Source: JAGPUQ01 sp036961295 (lineage in GTDB: Bacteria; Pseudomonadota; Gammaproteobacteria; Pseudomonadales; Porticoccaceae). From it: a stretch of 64,000 bases of DNA. Of the stretch, positions 1 to 8,825 are shown piece after piece; within the stretch, counting starts at the first letter, position 1, and each line of letters opens with the position of its first letter. The stretch lies in contig JBALVX010000001.1 in the NCBI GenBank assembly GCA_036961295.1, forward strand, positions 620,001 through 684,000. Reading direction: 5' to 3'. The notes under the pieces are model-generated. The model searched no databases. It was not told where the DNA came from and saw only the letters and a list, made by a program, of their open reading frames with translations. Position numbers and translations under genes: made by a program.

Positions 1-1308
1 CAGCGATATACCCTGTATGACAGCGTGAGGATTATTTGGATTTTTTTCCTGTTCATTAAAAATACTTTCTCCGGCGACAATGGCGTCGTCCACCACAATA
101 CCAATAACGATGATTAGTGCGAACAGGGAAACCATATTCATGCTGGTATTAGTAAAAGATACCAGCAATAAACCACCCAGAAAAGAAATAGGAATACCCA
201 GGCTGGTCCAGAATGCCAGTTTTAGGTCGAGGAAGAGTAACAGTGAAATAAACACCAGCACGTAACCAAGAATGGCGTTGCGTGCCAGTAAGCTCATACG
301 GTCGCGCAATATATCGGACATATTGCGCGAAATGTCGAGAGATAAACCTTCCGGTAAATCCACGCCGCCCAGGTAGGCTTTAAGGGTTTCCTCCATTTGT
401 AGTGTATCTTGACTATCGCTACGCGATACTTCGATAAATAGTGCGGGTTGACCGTTGTACTCATTGCGCAACTGCGCGTCCTCAAAACCATCGCGGATGG
501 TGGCGATGTCGCCGAGTCGTAAATTAGCGCCGTCCAATTGACTGCGGATGGTAATGTTGGCAAATTCTTTGACGCTGTAGCGTTTATCCTGTACCCGCAA
601 TAAAATTTCTCCCGCCGGAGTACGCAAGGTGCCGCCAGGTACATCGATGGAAAATTGTTCCACTTGTTTCGCCACGTCGGCCAGGGTTAAACCATAGTTT
701 CGCAAGGTGTTTTCGCTAACTTCAATAGAGAGTTCGAGATTACGACCACCGGTAATATTTACCAGGGTGATTCCCTGCAGTTGCAGTAATTCGTTTTCTA
801 TTTGCTCTGCCCAGTGGTGCAGGGTGTGTTCCCCAACGTCACCGAACAGCGCCAGCGACATCATGCTACCGGTGGTTTTATTACGAGTGATGGTGGTTTC
901 TTCCGCTTCCTGCGGTGGAAAATCGATTAAGCGATCGACCGCTGTTTTGACATCGTCGAGCACTTCGTCCTCATCGGCGAATTCTTCCAGTTCTACGGTA
1001 ACGATACCGGCGCCTTCGTTGGCACTGGAGTTCACCCGTTTTACGCCTTCGATGCCAATGACGGCTTCTTCTACGCGACGAGTAATACCTTCCTCGACAT
1101 CGTGGGGTGTTGCGCCGGGATAGGGAGTGGTAACGGTGATAGTTTTGATATCAACGGTGGGGAAGGTCTCTGTGACCATTGACGAGGCGGCGATAAAGCC
1201 AGCGAGGATCAAAAACAGCATTAAAATATTGGCGGCAACCCGGTTGTTGGCAAACCAGGGCACCAGGCCTCGTTCTTCGCGGTAGGTTTTGTTTGTTGGT
1301 TTATCCAT
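1..1308 (-). CDS. RND multidrug efflux pump inner-membrane subunit (HAE1 family), partial
   Basis: The first 436 codons of a proton-driven RND pump; the rest lies beyond the left edge (the family is usually about 1030-1060 residues). Translating the minus strand from the ATG at 1306-1308 gives an open frame to base 1. Visible are the first membrane helix (about residues 22-42), the periplasmic porter domain with the PYPGATPHDVEEGI-type motif, and the helices up to GIVVDDAIV, whose paired aspartates belong to the proton relay in AcrB-like pumps. Its start overlaps the end of the adaptor gene by 8 bp, so translation is probably coupled. It is the third gene of an OMP-adaptor-pump operon transcribed leftward. 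The substrate cannot be read from sequence. Confidence 0.93.
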   Translation of the reverse strand, partial: MDKPTNKTYREERGLVPWFANNRVAANILMLFLILAGFIAASSMVTETFPTVDIKTITVTTPYPGATPHDVEEGITRRVEEAVIGIEGVKRVNSSANEGAGIVTVELEEFADEDEVLDDVKTAVDRLIDFPPQEAEETTITRNKTTGSMMSLALFGDVGEHTLHHWAEQIENELLQLQGITLVNITGGRNLELSIEVSENTLRNYGLTLADVAKQVEQFSIDVPGGTLRTPAGEILLRVQDKRYSVKEFANITIRSQLDGANLRLGDIATIRDGFEDAQLRNEYNGQPALFIEVSRSDSQDTLQMEETLKAYLGGVDLPEGLSLDISRNMSDILRDRMSLLARNAILGYVLVFISLLLFLDLKLAFWTSLGIPISFLGGLLLVSFTNTSMNMVSLFALIIVIGIVVDDAIVAGESIFNEQEKNPNNPHAVIQGISL

Positions 1309-2650
1309 CGGAGTTATTGACTGCGGGCTTTACTGCGGAGTTAGGGCGAACCGCTTGGGTTTTGTCTAGATCGTCGTTTGCGATACCGTTTACGATGCCG
1401 TTTGTAATGTTGTTGGAATTGTCGATGCCAGCATTATCGATATCAGAGTTATCGTTTAATAAGCGCACACCGACACCTTCGATTCCGGAGCTTATGGGGT
1501 TGGTCACAATTTGAGCCGAGGGTAGGGGCGCATGGACGATGACGGTGCTCGCCTGAGTCGCAATGACATCGGCAGGCAGTCGTCGTAAACGCTGGTCGTC
1601 ATCAACCTGCCAAAATATATTGTCTGCCTGTAGGGCGGACAGGGGCAGTTGCCAGGTATTGGCCAGCGGTGGGCCGGTAATAATCACCTGCGCTAGCATA
1701 CCCGGCAATAGCTGGACATCGGCGGGGGGCTTGATAACAATTTCTTGAAAGCGGGTGGTGTCGTCCAGTGTCGCGCCGATGCGAAGTAGCGTGGCGGGGA
1801 CGGTTTTACTGGTGCCGGTATTGAGTTCTTCAAACACGATATCGATGTTGTAATTCGATGAGTCTCTGGTTTCGCTAGCGTCATTGTTTGCTGGATTACT
1901 TGCTCGATTGTCAGACGGCTTGTTAAGCCAGGCCAGGTCCGAGCGAGGTAAGGACACCACAATTTCCAGAGAATCATTATTGTAAATATCGCCATAGGCA
2001 AGTGTCGCTTGTAAATAGTCACCCAGTTCCAGGGAGCTAGTGAGCACGCGACCAGCAAAGGGTAATTTGTATTCCGTGCGCGATAGCTCAAGTTGAGCCT
2101 GTGCCAGACGTGCATTTGCCGAGGCAAGTGCCGCCCGTGCCTGCGCAATTTGCGGTACACGACTAACTAAATCCGGTACCGGAATATTCGGGTTCAGTGC
2201 CTGCCATTCCGCCAGGGCGGCATTGCCCTCAGCGCGTTCAAGTGCGAGTTCGGTTTGCGCCCGTGCAACTTCGGCCTGTTCGCGGGCTACGGTATTTTTA
2301 TAATCGGCGGGCTCAATACGAAATAATACTTCGCCAGCTTGAAAATAACCGCCGGCGTACATCGCCGGATTTAACCATTCCAGGCGACCGGAAACTTGAG
2401 GAGTGATGCGAACTGTATTGCGTGGCGTTACCCGCCCCGTAGTGGTGACGGTCACCCGGTGTTGTCCGGCATTAACTTGTTGTACCAGCACCGGAATTTG
2501 ACTGGGTTTGGCCGTGCTTTTCGGCGTTTCTCGCAAGCTGCTAAACGAGCGCGACAGCAAGACCGCAATCACGATAATGGCGATCACCAGAAACAGTTGT
2601 CGATTTTCTGGGCGCAACAACGCTTGCGCTATTTTTTTTAACCCATTCAT
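1301..2650 (-). CDS. RND efflux periplasmic adaptor (HlyD/MFP family)
   Basis: Membrane-fusion protein linking the inner-membrane pump to the outer-membrane channel. It has an N-terminal membrane anchor (about residues 18-35), a biotinyl-lipoyl-like half (VRITPQVSGRLEWLNPAMYAG), an alpha-helical hairpin rich in Ala, Arg and Glu (about 115-185), then the second lipoyl and beta-barrel parts (LPFAGRVLTSSLELGDYL). The last 50 or so residues are a low-complexity Asn/Asp/Ile tail built of degenerate repeats (NGIVNGIAND), not expected in the family. It lies 51 bp downstream of the outer-membrane gene and overlaps the pump gene by 8 bp. Periplasmic, anchored by its N terminus. Confidence 0.93.
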   Translation of the reverse strand: MNGLKKIAQALLRPENRQLFLVIAIIVIAVLLSRSFSSLRETPKSTAKPSQIPVLVQQVNAGQHRVTVTTTGRVTPRNTVRITPQVSGRLEWLNPAMYAGGYFQAGEVLFRIEPADYKNTVAREQAEVARAQTELALERAEGNAALAEWQALNPNIPVPDLVSRVPQIAQARAALASANARLAQAQLELSRTEYKLPFAGRVLTSSLELGDYLQATLAYGDIYNNDSLEIVVSLPRSDLAWLNKPSDNRASNPANNDASETRDSSNYNIDIVFEELNTGTSKTVPATLLRIGATLDDTTRFQEIVIKPPADVQLLPGMLAQVIITGPPLANTWQLPLSALQADNIFWQVDDDQRLRRLPADVIATQASTVIVHAPLPSAQIVTNPISSGIEGVGVRLLNDNSDIDNAGIDNSNNITNGIVNGIANDDLDKTQAVRPNSAVKPAVNNSDG

Positions 2651-2701
2651 GGTCGCTGTTTTGTTCTCCAGATTCTAGAAATATTGCTTTGGATACTATC
2701 G

Positions 2702-4171
2702 TTAACTATCGCCATGTGCCTGAGGGTCGAGCCAGTCACCACCCAGTGCCAAATGAAGATCTACCCTTGCTCGCCATGCGGCGCGGCGCGCAGCCAGTAA
2801 ATTTTGTTCCACACTTTGCCGGCGTCGCTGGGCATCCAGTAATTGTAGCAGGGGGGTAATGCCGCGTTGATAACGTTGTTGGGCTTGAGTTTCCGCGCGA
2901 CGGGAAAAGCTTACGCTGCGCTCCAGATGATTGACCTGTTCGCGGAGATAACGTTCGTTAACCAGGGCGTTTTCGACTTCTACGAGAGCATTTAATACGG
3001 TTTCTGCATAGCGTAGAGCGCGTTCTCGAGTTTCGGATTCGCGGAGCTTAATACCGGCTCTTAGTCGCCCCCCTTCAAATAAACGGGAGGTGATTAGTCC
3101 GGTAATGGAGCCAAGGGCGTTGTTGTTATCCAGCAAGCCGCCGAATTGATCGTTTACAAAACCTCGGCTGGCACTGAGGGTGAGGTCGGGTAGTAAATTG
3201 GCCACGGCGACACCAATGTTGGCGTTGGCGGCCCTGGCGAGTAATTCGTCGCTGCGAATATCGGGGCGCTGGTCGAGCAGGGCAGCGGGGAAGCCGGGAG
3301 CCGGTGCCGCGATACTCGATAATATCGGGAAGCTGCGCCAGGACAGCGTTGTCATTGTTTTCGACGCGGAGCCGGGGAGCTGGTTGAGTAAGGCATCTAC
3401 TGTTAGAAAGGTATTGTGCAATTGTTGTTCAAGCGCGCTTCGGTTAGCGCTTGCACTGGCTACGTTCTCTTCTGCGGTGTAAATATCCACCACCGATACC
3501 CCGCGCACACCAAGCTGGTAACGGCGGGACAGCGTGTTTAGCGTTTGCGTACGGCTGCTGACAATCTCGTCCTGAATATCCAGCTCTTGTTGCAGCAGGG
3601 CAATTTCAGCGCGGCGCTTAACTAACTCTGCTATCAGTGAGTGTTGTAGGGCGCGATAGTCCTCAACGCTGGCCAGAGCTGAATAGTTGGCTGAGGCTAC
3701 CGCCTGCCGAACTTTGCCGAACAGATCGATTTGCCAGGAGAGGCTTAATCCCGCATCGGTCGAAGAATTGTATTTACGGGAATCGCTTGCTAAGGGCGCG
3801 GGTGAAAAACTTCGTGTGCCACCACCATTAAAAACCGCATTAGGCCACAGATCGCCGCCGGTAATGCGTACTTGTTGCTGTGCCTGAATCACCCGTTCCG
3901 CCGTGGCTTGTAGATTAAGATTTTGCGCCAGCAATTGATCGACCCAGGCCTTGAGCAGGGCATCGTCAATACTTTGCCACCAGGCGGTTGCAATATAGGT
4001 CTCGGATCTATCCCCGGTCCTAGGTGTATCGGCGTGGTGATAGCTGTTGTTATCGCCGACCTTAGCATCGGCCAAAGTAGTCGGACGCTGGTAATCAGGC
4101 CCAACCGTGCAGGCAGACAAGAGTAAGATCGAAAGTGTGTAAGAAATAAAACGGAAAATGGGAATTGGCAC
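2702..4171 (-). CDS. Efflux outer-membrane lipoprotein (NodT/OprM family)
   Basis: TolC-like outer-membrane channel of the tripartite pump. The N terminus is a lipoprotein signal with lipobox LLSAC, followed by TVGPDYQRP, the hallmark start of NodT/OprM mature proteins. At 489 residues it has the usual family length, with two outer-membrane efflux repeats (GLSLSWQIDLFGKVR in the first half; YQRGITPLLQLLDAQRRR in the second). The start is a GTG at 4171; no ATG is available closer to the signal peptide. It is the first gene of the operon, 200 bp from the divergently transcribed nhaA. No regulator is visible on this side, so control may come from a gene outside the window. Confidence 0.92.
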   Translation of the reverse strand: MPIPIFRFISYTLSILLLSACTVGPDYQRPTTLADAKVGDNNSYHHADTPRTGDRSETYIATAWWQSIDDALLKAWVDQLLAQNLNLQATAERVIQAQQQVRITGGDLWPNAVFNGGGTRSFSPAPLASDSRKYNSSTDAGLSLSWQIDLFGKVRQAVASANYSALASVEDYRALQHSLIAELVKRRAEIALLQQELDIQDEIVSSRTQTLNTLSRRYQLGVRGVSVVDIYTAEENVASASANRSALEQQLHNTFLTVDALLNQLPGSASKTMTTLSWRSFPILSSIAAPAPGFPAALLDQRPDIRSDELLARAANANIGVAVANLLPDLTLSASRGFVNDQFGGLLDNNNALGSITGLITSRLFEGGRLRAGIKLRESETRERALRYAETVLNALVEVENALVNERYLREQVNHLERSVSFSRRAETQAQQRYQRGITPLLQLLDAQRRRQSVEQNLLAARRAAWRARVDLHLALGGDWLDPQAHGDS

Positions 4172-4371
4172 CTGTAAGTTAAACTGCTCCTGCCAAAGGT
4201 TGTCTTACGATATAGGGCGAAAGTCACGAATGCAACATTAACTAACGCTTGCAGCCTGTGCATAGATGCCTTGAGTTTAGCGCGGGAAATCCGCTAAATT
4301 TTTTACCGTTAGATTATGTTGTGGTAGCGTGTTGAATTGAGTTAGATCCCATCTTATTCGAGAGCTTATAG

Positions 4372-5730
4372 ATGAAGAAATTGACAGACAATGACTATGT
4401 CGCACCCTGGGAAGAGGCTTTCAACCGGGTGCTCACTCCGCTGGATGAGTTTATTCATCGCCAAACCACCAGTGGCGTTCTGCTTATGCTGTGTGCGCTA
4501 GTCGCCCTGTATATCGCTAACAGTCAATGGAGCGAGGCTTACCACCATTTACTGCAAATGACGCTTACGGTTGGTGTCGAAGGCTTTCAGCTATCTAAAT
4601 CCTTACATCACTGGATTAACGACGGCTTGATGGCGGTGTTTTTTTTCGTCATTGGTTTGGAGCTCAAACGTGAGGTGATGGTGGGCGAGCTTGCCGACCC
4701 CAAACAGGCGCTACTGCCGATAATCGCGGCGATAGGCGGCATGCTAATCCCGGTTCTTTTCTATATAGCAATCAATCCAAAGGGACATACGTTTGATGGC
4801 TGGGGTGTGCCGATGGCCACTGACATCGCTTTTGCCCTGGGAGCCTTGGCATTACTGGGTGACAAAGTACCGAAAAATTTGCTGACATTTCTGGTGGCTT
4901 TGGCGATTGTCGATGATTTGGGCGCGGTCACGGTGATAGCACTGTTTTATACAGAGACAATAAACGTCGTCGCTCTGGGTACCGCTGCAGGCACCTTATT
5001 GTTGCTAATTAGTTTGAATCTTGGTGGCGTACGTCGCACCTTACCCTATGTTTTGCTGGGTATAGTGCTATGGATAGCTATGTTGAAAAGTGGTGTTCAT
5101 GCCACTCTGGCGGGTATTTTTCTGGCGTTTACGATTCCTATGCGACCAAAATATGACCCGGCTCGGTTTGTCTCGTTGATACACAACAGCGTTGCCGGGA
5201 TTAAACAGGCGTATCAGCGCGAAAATGACATTCTTAAGAATGATGACTTGCGTACTCGAATTCGCTCCCTGGGAGAAGGTGTGGAACTGGTGCAGGCACC
5301 TGCCCAAATTTTAGAGCGAAAAATGCATTTGCCCTCGGCCTATTTGATTATCCCGATCTTTTCTTTGGCCAATGCGGGCGTACCTATTGATTGGTCTACC
5401 CTCGGTAGTATTATCGTTCACCCAGTTTCTATGGGTATTACTACTGGTTTGGTCTTCGGGAAATTAATTGGTATTGCCGGTTTTTCCTGGGTAGCCGTTA
5501 AACTGGGTTGGACTACCTTACCGAAAGGTTTAAATTTTAAACATATTATTGGCCTGGCTTTAATGGCCGGTATTGGTTTTACCATGTCCATATTTATTGC
5601 CGAATTGGGTTTTGCCCATCACGCAGAGGATCTTTTGATGGCTAAAACAGGAATCCTGATTGCGTCCGTGTTGGCGGGAGGATCGGGTTTTTTATGGTTA
5701 TATTTTACTGCTGAGAAAAATCAAAACTAA
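4372..5730 (+). CDS. nhaA: Na+/H+ antiporter NhaA
   Basis: Inner-membrane electrogenic sodium/proton antiporter for pH and sodium homeostasis, expected in a marine organism. Family motifs include FFFVIGLELKREVMVGEL, GGMLIPVLFYIAIN, PMATDIAFALGALALLG and LAIVDDLGAVTVIALFY, which carries the paired Asp of the ion site. About eleven to twelve membrane helices can be traced. At 452 residues it is longer than the E. coli protein (388); the extra length lies mainly in a hydrophilic loop around residues 265-320. It stands alone between two leftward units, 200 bp from the efflux operon, and converges on the amidotransferase gene. Confidence 0.96.
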   Translation: MKKLTDNDYVAPWEEAFNRVLTPLDEFIHRQTTSGVLLMLCALVALYIANSQWSEAYHHLLQMTLTVGVEGFQLSKSLHHWINDGLMAVFFFVIGLELKREVMVGELADPKQALLPIIAAIGGMLIPVLFYIAINPKGHTFDGWGVPMATDIAFALGALALLGDKVPKNLLTFLVALAIVDDLGAVTVIALFYTETINVVALGTAAGTLLLLISLNLGGVRRTLPYVLLGIVLWIAMLKSGVHATLAGIFLAFTIPMRPKYDPARFVSLIHNSVAGIKQAYQRENDILKNDDLRTRIRSLGEGVELVQAPAQILERKMHLPSAYLIIPIFSLANAGVPIDWSTLGSIIVHPVSMGITTGLVFGKLIGIAGFSWVAVKLGWTTLPKGLNFKHIIGLALMAGIGFTMSIFIAELGFAHHAEDLLMAKTGILIASVLAGGSGFLWLYFTAEKNQN

Positions 5731-5748
5731 CTTTTTAAGAGAGTGCTT

Positions 5749-6519
5749 TTAAAATTTTAGCGCTTCGCCGTGCCGAAAAATGCGCAATTCGCCAGTGCCC
5801 ATTTCTTGCCAGGCTTCGTTGGCGGTCAAGGGTTGTGTTGCCACCACAGTGACCACGTCATCGGGGTTGGTTTCGTTGGCGAAATTAACTTCCATATCCG
5901 CATCGATTAAGCTGGCATCGCCAAAGGGTGCGCAGCGGGTCAGCCAGTGCAACTTAGTACTGCAGTGGGCATACAGTACTTCGGAGTTGCTCATTAAAAT
6001 ATTAAAAATTCCGAGTGTGGCTATGTCAGCTACCAGTTCACTAATCAGTGCATGCACTGCCTTGCGACTTTTTGGGCGCGTTGGATAGTGTTCTCGAAGC
6101 TGATCTAACAGCCAGCAGAAAGCATGCTCACTATCTGTGCTACCGATGGGATGATAAAAATTCAAGGTACGTTTTTTGATGCCTTTTAATTGCCCGTTGT
6201 GCGCAAAAGACCAGGCTTGTCCCCACAGTTCGCGGGAAAACGGATGGGTGTTTTCCAAACAGCCCCGCCCGCGATTGGCTTTGCGAATATGGCAAATCAC
6301 ATTGGTGCTTTTAATGGAATAGTTTTGGATAAAACGGGCGACTTCCGAATCTACGCTGGCGCGGGGGTCGTGAAAGGCGCGGTAGCCCGCACCTTCATAA
6401 AAAGCCACGCCCCAGCCATCGCGATGAGGGCCGGTGGCGCCACCACGCTGGATTAGGCCGGCAAAACTAAAACAAATGTCCGTGGGGACACTGGCACTCA
6501 TACCGAGAAGTTCACACAT
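5749..6519 (-). CDS. Class II glutamine amidotransferase (YafJ-like)
   Basis: Ntn-hydrolase fold glutaminase. Cys2 directly after the initiator Met (MCELLGMSA) is the expected nucleophile once Met is removed. RGGATGPHRDGWGVAFYEG, HIRKANRG and TDSEHAFCWLL match the YafJ/GATase_4 family, and 256 residues is typical. The acceptor substrate of this stand-alone family is not established, so only hydrolysis of glutamine or a gamma-glutamyl compound is inferred. It converges with nhaA (19 bp gap) and lies 80 bp downstream of the rhodanese gene on the same strand. Confidence 0.9.
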   Translation of the reverse strand: MCELLGMSASVPTDICFSFAGLIQRGGATGPHRDGWGVAFYEGAGYRAFHDPRASVDSEVARFIQNYSIKSTNVICHIRKANRGRGCLENTHPFSRELWGQAWSFAHNGQLKGIKKRTLNFYHPIGSTDSEHAFCWLLDQLREHYPTRPKSRKAVHALISELVADIATLGIFNILMSNSEVLYAHCSTKLHWLTRCAPFGDASLIDADMEVNFANETNPDDVVTVVATQPLTANEAWQEMGTGELRIFRHGEALKF

Positions 6520-6599
6520 GGTTTTGGATGGTCAGCTTTGAGGATGGCTTGCCGGGGTTATAGGGATTGTAGGGCTTGTAGAAATAGCCACTCCAGCGT

Positions 6600-6998
6600 T
6601 TATTTTTTAGGCACATCTTCAATCGGCATTCCGGCGTTTTTCCAGGCTTCAAAGCCACCGCCAATATGGCAGATGGGAGTAAGTCCCATATTTTGTAAGG
6701 TTTGGGTGGCGAGGGCGGAGCGGTGACTCTTGGCGCAGTACAAGGTAAAGCGCTTGCCCGACGAAAATACCTCCCGGTGGTATTCGCTGTCGGGATCGAC
6801 CCAAAACTCCAGCATTCCTCGTGGCGCGTGTAATGCTCCGGGGATCTTCCCTTCTCGATACAGTTCGCGAATATCGCGAATATCCACAATCACAGTATTG
6901 TCGTCGTCCAGGGCGGCTTTGGCATCCACCACGGATATGGTGTCGATATTGGCGTTGGCCTCATCGACCATCTGCTTGACGCTGACTTTTATGCTCAT
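6600..6998 (-). CDS. Rhodanese-like domain protein
   Basis: Single-domain sulfurtransferase of 132 residues. The motif VIVDIRDIRELYREGKIPGA and the active-site loop YCAKSHRSA with its catalytic Cys are seen, then GGFEAWKNAGMPIE near the C terminus. It has no signal peptide, so it is probably cytoplasmic. Rhodaneses carry sulfane sulfur as a cysteine persulfide; the physiological donor and acceptor cannot be told. It is transcribed away from the aldo/keto reductase across a 126 bp gap and may share a transcript with the downstream amidotransferase. Confidence 0.9.
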   Translation of the reverse strand: MSIKVSVKQMVDEANANIDTISVVDAKAALDDDNTVIVDIRDIRELYREGKIPGALHAPRGMLEFWVDPDSEYHREVFSSGKRFTLYCAKSHRSALATQTLQNMGLTPICHIGGGFEAWKNAGMPIEDVPKK

Positions 6999-7124
6999 AT
7001 CTTACTCCCTATCAAGTTTGGTAAATTGATAAGGTGAATACTAACCGAAACTATAGGCTTGGCAGTAGTTTTAGGTAATGTAATACTGGTCTTGTCCTCG
7101 AATAATTATTTATAAGGAGATCAC

Positions 7125-8165
7125 ATGGAACACCGTAAGCTTGGTAGCACCGATATCGACGTCAGTTTAATTTGTCTGGGTACGATGACCTGGGGTGAGC
7201 AGAATAGCCTGGACGAGGCGCTAGAGCAGATGGACTACGCCCTGGCGGAGGGTGTGAACTTCTTTGATACCGCCGAAATGTACCCGGTGCCGCCCAAAGC
7301 CGAAACCCAGGGACGCACCGAGGAGTACGTAGGAGAATGGTTTGCTCGGCGTGGTCAGCGGGACAAAATTATTCTGGCCACCAAGGTGTCTGGTCGCTCC
7401 AGCGCCGACTGGAAGCATCTTCGTGGTGGCCCTCGTCTCAGTAGGGAGCATATCCAACAAGCGGTGAGGGATTCTCTCAAGCGCCTACAGACCGATTATA
7501 TCGACCTTTATCAGGTGCACTGGCCGGAGCGCGTGACCAACTATTTTGGTCAGCTGGGCTACGAGCACAAGGACGAAGATGGTCTGGTGCCGATTGCCGA
7601 AACGCTCTCGGCTCTGGATGAGCTGGTGAAGGAAGGCCTGGTGCGGCATATTGGTATTTCCAACGAAACTCCCTGGGGACTGATGGAATACCTGCGTGTC
7701 GCCAAAGAGGATAATAAGGCGCGCATAGTCAGTATTCAAAATCCCTATAACCTGCTCAATCGTAGTTTTGAAGTTGGCCTGGCCGAAATGGCGATTCGAG
7801 AGAATGTTGGTTTGCTCGCCTATTCACCCCTGGCGATGGCTATGCTCACCGGTAAATATATGAACGGGGCAAAGCCAGCCGGCGCGCGACTCACCGTGTA
7901 CGAGCGCTTTCAGCGCTACACCGGGCCCCTGGCGGTTGCGGCTTCGGAAGCCTATGTGAACCTGGCGCGGGAGCACGGTCTTGATCCTGGCCAAATGGCT
8001 TTGGCCTACGTGAACTCGCGAGAATTTGTTACTAGTAATATTATTGGTGCGACGAATTTAGAGCAGCTAAAATTGAATATCGATAGCGCTAAGCTGAGTT
8101 TGTCTGAAGAAGTACTAGAGGGGATTGAAGCCATTCATAAACAGTACTGTAATCCGGCGCCGTAG
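7125..8165 (+). CDS. tas: Aldo/keto reductase, Tas-type
   Basis: NADPH-dependent oxidoreductase with a TIM-barrel fold. It is 346 residues long, the same length as E. coli Tas. Visible are FFDTAEMYP (catalytic Asp and Tyr), ILATKVSG (Lys), DLYQVHWPER (His) and the cofactor-binding end region SNIIGATNLEQLKLNI. A clear AAGGAG ribosome-binding site precedes the ATG. The insert following HWPERVTNYFGQLGY is typical of the Tas subgroup. The in vivo substrate is unknown. The gene is monocistronic and ends before a long palindrome. Confidence 0.9.
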   Translation: MEHRKLGSTDIDVSLICLGTMTWGEQNSLDEALEQMDYALAEGVNFFDTAEMYPVPPKAETQGRTEEYVGEWFARRGQRDKIILATKVSGRSSADWKHLRGGPRLSREHIQQAVRDSLKRLQTDYIDLYQVHWPERVTNYFGQLGYEHKDEDGLVPIAETLSALDELVKEGLVRHIGISNETPWGLMEYLRVAKEDNKARIVSIQNPYNLLNRSFEVGLAEMAIRENVGLLAYSPLAMAMLTGKYMNGAKPAGARLTVYERFQRYTGPLAVAASEAYVNLAREHGLDPGQMALAYVNSREFVTSNIIGATNLEQLKLNIDSAKLSLSEEVLEGIEAIHKQYCNPAP

Positions 8166-8180
8166 AGGTTTTTATTTCTT

Positions 8181-8218
8181 AAATTGTTAAGGCTTAATTA
8201 ATTAAGCCTTAACAATTT
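8181..8218. terminator. Perfect 38-bp palindrome between convergent genes
   Basis: Bases 8181-8199 are the exact reverse complement of 8200-8218, an uninterrupted AT-rich palindrome with GGCTTAA and TTAAGCC in the arms. It fills the gap between the convergent aldo/keto reductase and DUF2058 genes, so it most likely forms a bidirectional transcription-ending hairpin. There is no clean T tract after the arms on either strand, so factor-independent termination is not certain. Confidence 0.55.
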
Positions 8219-8219
8219 A

Positions 8220-8759
8220 TCACCACATTAAATCGTCGGGGATTTTATAGTCGGCATAAGGATCGTCTGCTTCAATAATATCCTTAGCCTTGTCGGCTTT
8301 AAAAATAATGCGTGCGGGATCCCGCTCGGCGATACGATCTGCTACCGGGCTCGGCACCAGAATGTATTTATCGCCTTGCTTAACAATATTCAAAATACCT
8401 CGGCTTAGCTGATTGTGCAGTTCCTTGTTAACGTAGATACGTTTAATGTATTTCCCGTCGGAAAAATTAAAGGCCTCGTCACCAGAGGCTGTAACCTTGT
8501 TCATCTCGATTAATTGCTTGATTTGCGCGGCGATGGCTTTGCGTTGGGCCCGTTGATTTCTCTCTTCGTTGAGCTGCTTATCCTTTGCCTGTTTTTCTGC
8601 ATTGCGTTGCTGGATCAGCTCCTTGCCCTCATCGACCTTGGTCTGCCCGGATTTGCGCAGGGTGTTGCTGGCTTTGCGTTTTTCCTTGGTGACGGCTTTG
8701 GCTTTTTTAGCGTCAACAAGGCCGCTTTTTTGTAGTTGATCGAGTAATGAGCTTGCCAT
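8220..8759 (-). CDS. DUF2058 family protein (YaiL-like)
   Basis: Cytoplasmic protein of 179 residues whose start (MASSLLDQLQKSGLVDAKKA) and overall design match the DUF2058/YaiL family. The first half is a very basic, Lys/Gln/Arg-rich helical region (about residues 15-85, likely coiled coil). The second half holds the conserved FNFSDGKYIKRIYV segment and an end rich in Asp. YaiL has been suggested to bind nucleic acid or ribosomes, but no reaction is known. It converges with the aldo/keto reductase gene across a perfect palindrome. Confidence 0.88.
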   Translation of the reverse strand: MASSLLDQLQKSGLVDAKKAKAVTKEKRKASNTLRKSGQTKVDEGKELIQQRNAEKQAKDKQLNEERNQRAQRKAIAAQIKQLIEMNKVTASGDEAFNFSDGKYIKRIYVNKELHNQLSRGILNIVKQGDKYILVPSPVADRIAERDPARIIFKADKAKDIIEADDPYADYKIPDDLMW

Positions 8760-8825
8760 GTGTTACCTGAGAATTGTCTGAGAGTTATCTGATTAAAACG
8801 GGTTTGGTAAAAATGAGTCTTGATC

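Noticed and set aside
4372..5730. Frameshift or insertion in nhaA because of its 452-residue length
   Set aside because: The frame is continuous, all motifs are in order and the extra residues form a hydrophilic loop; long NhaA forms are known.
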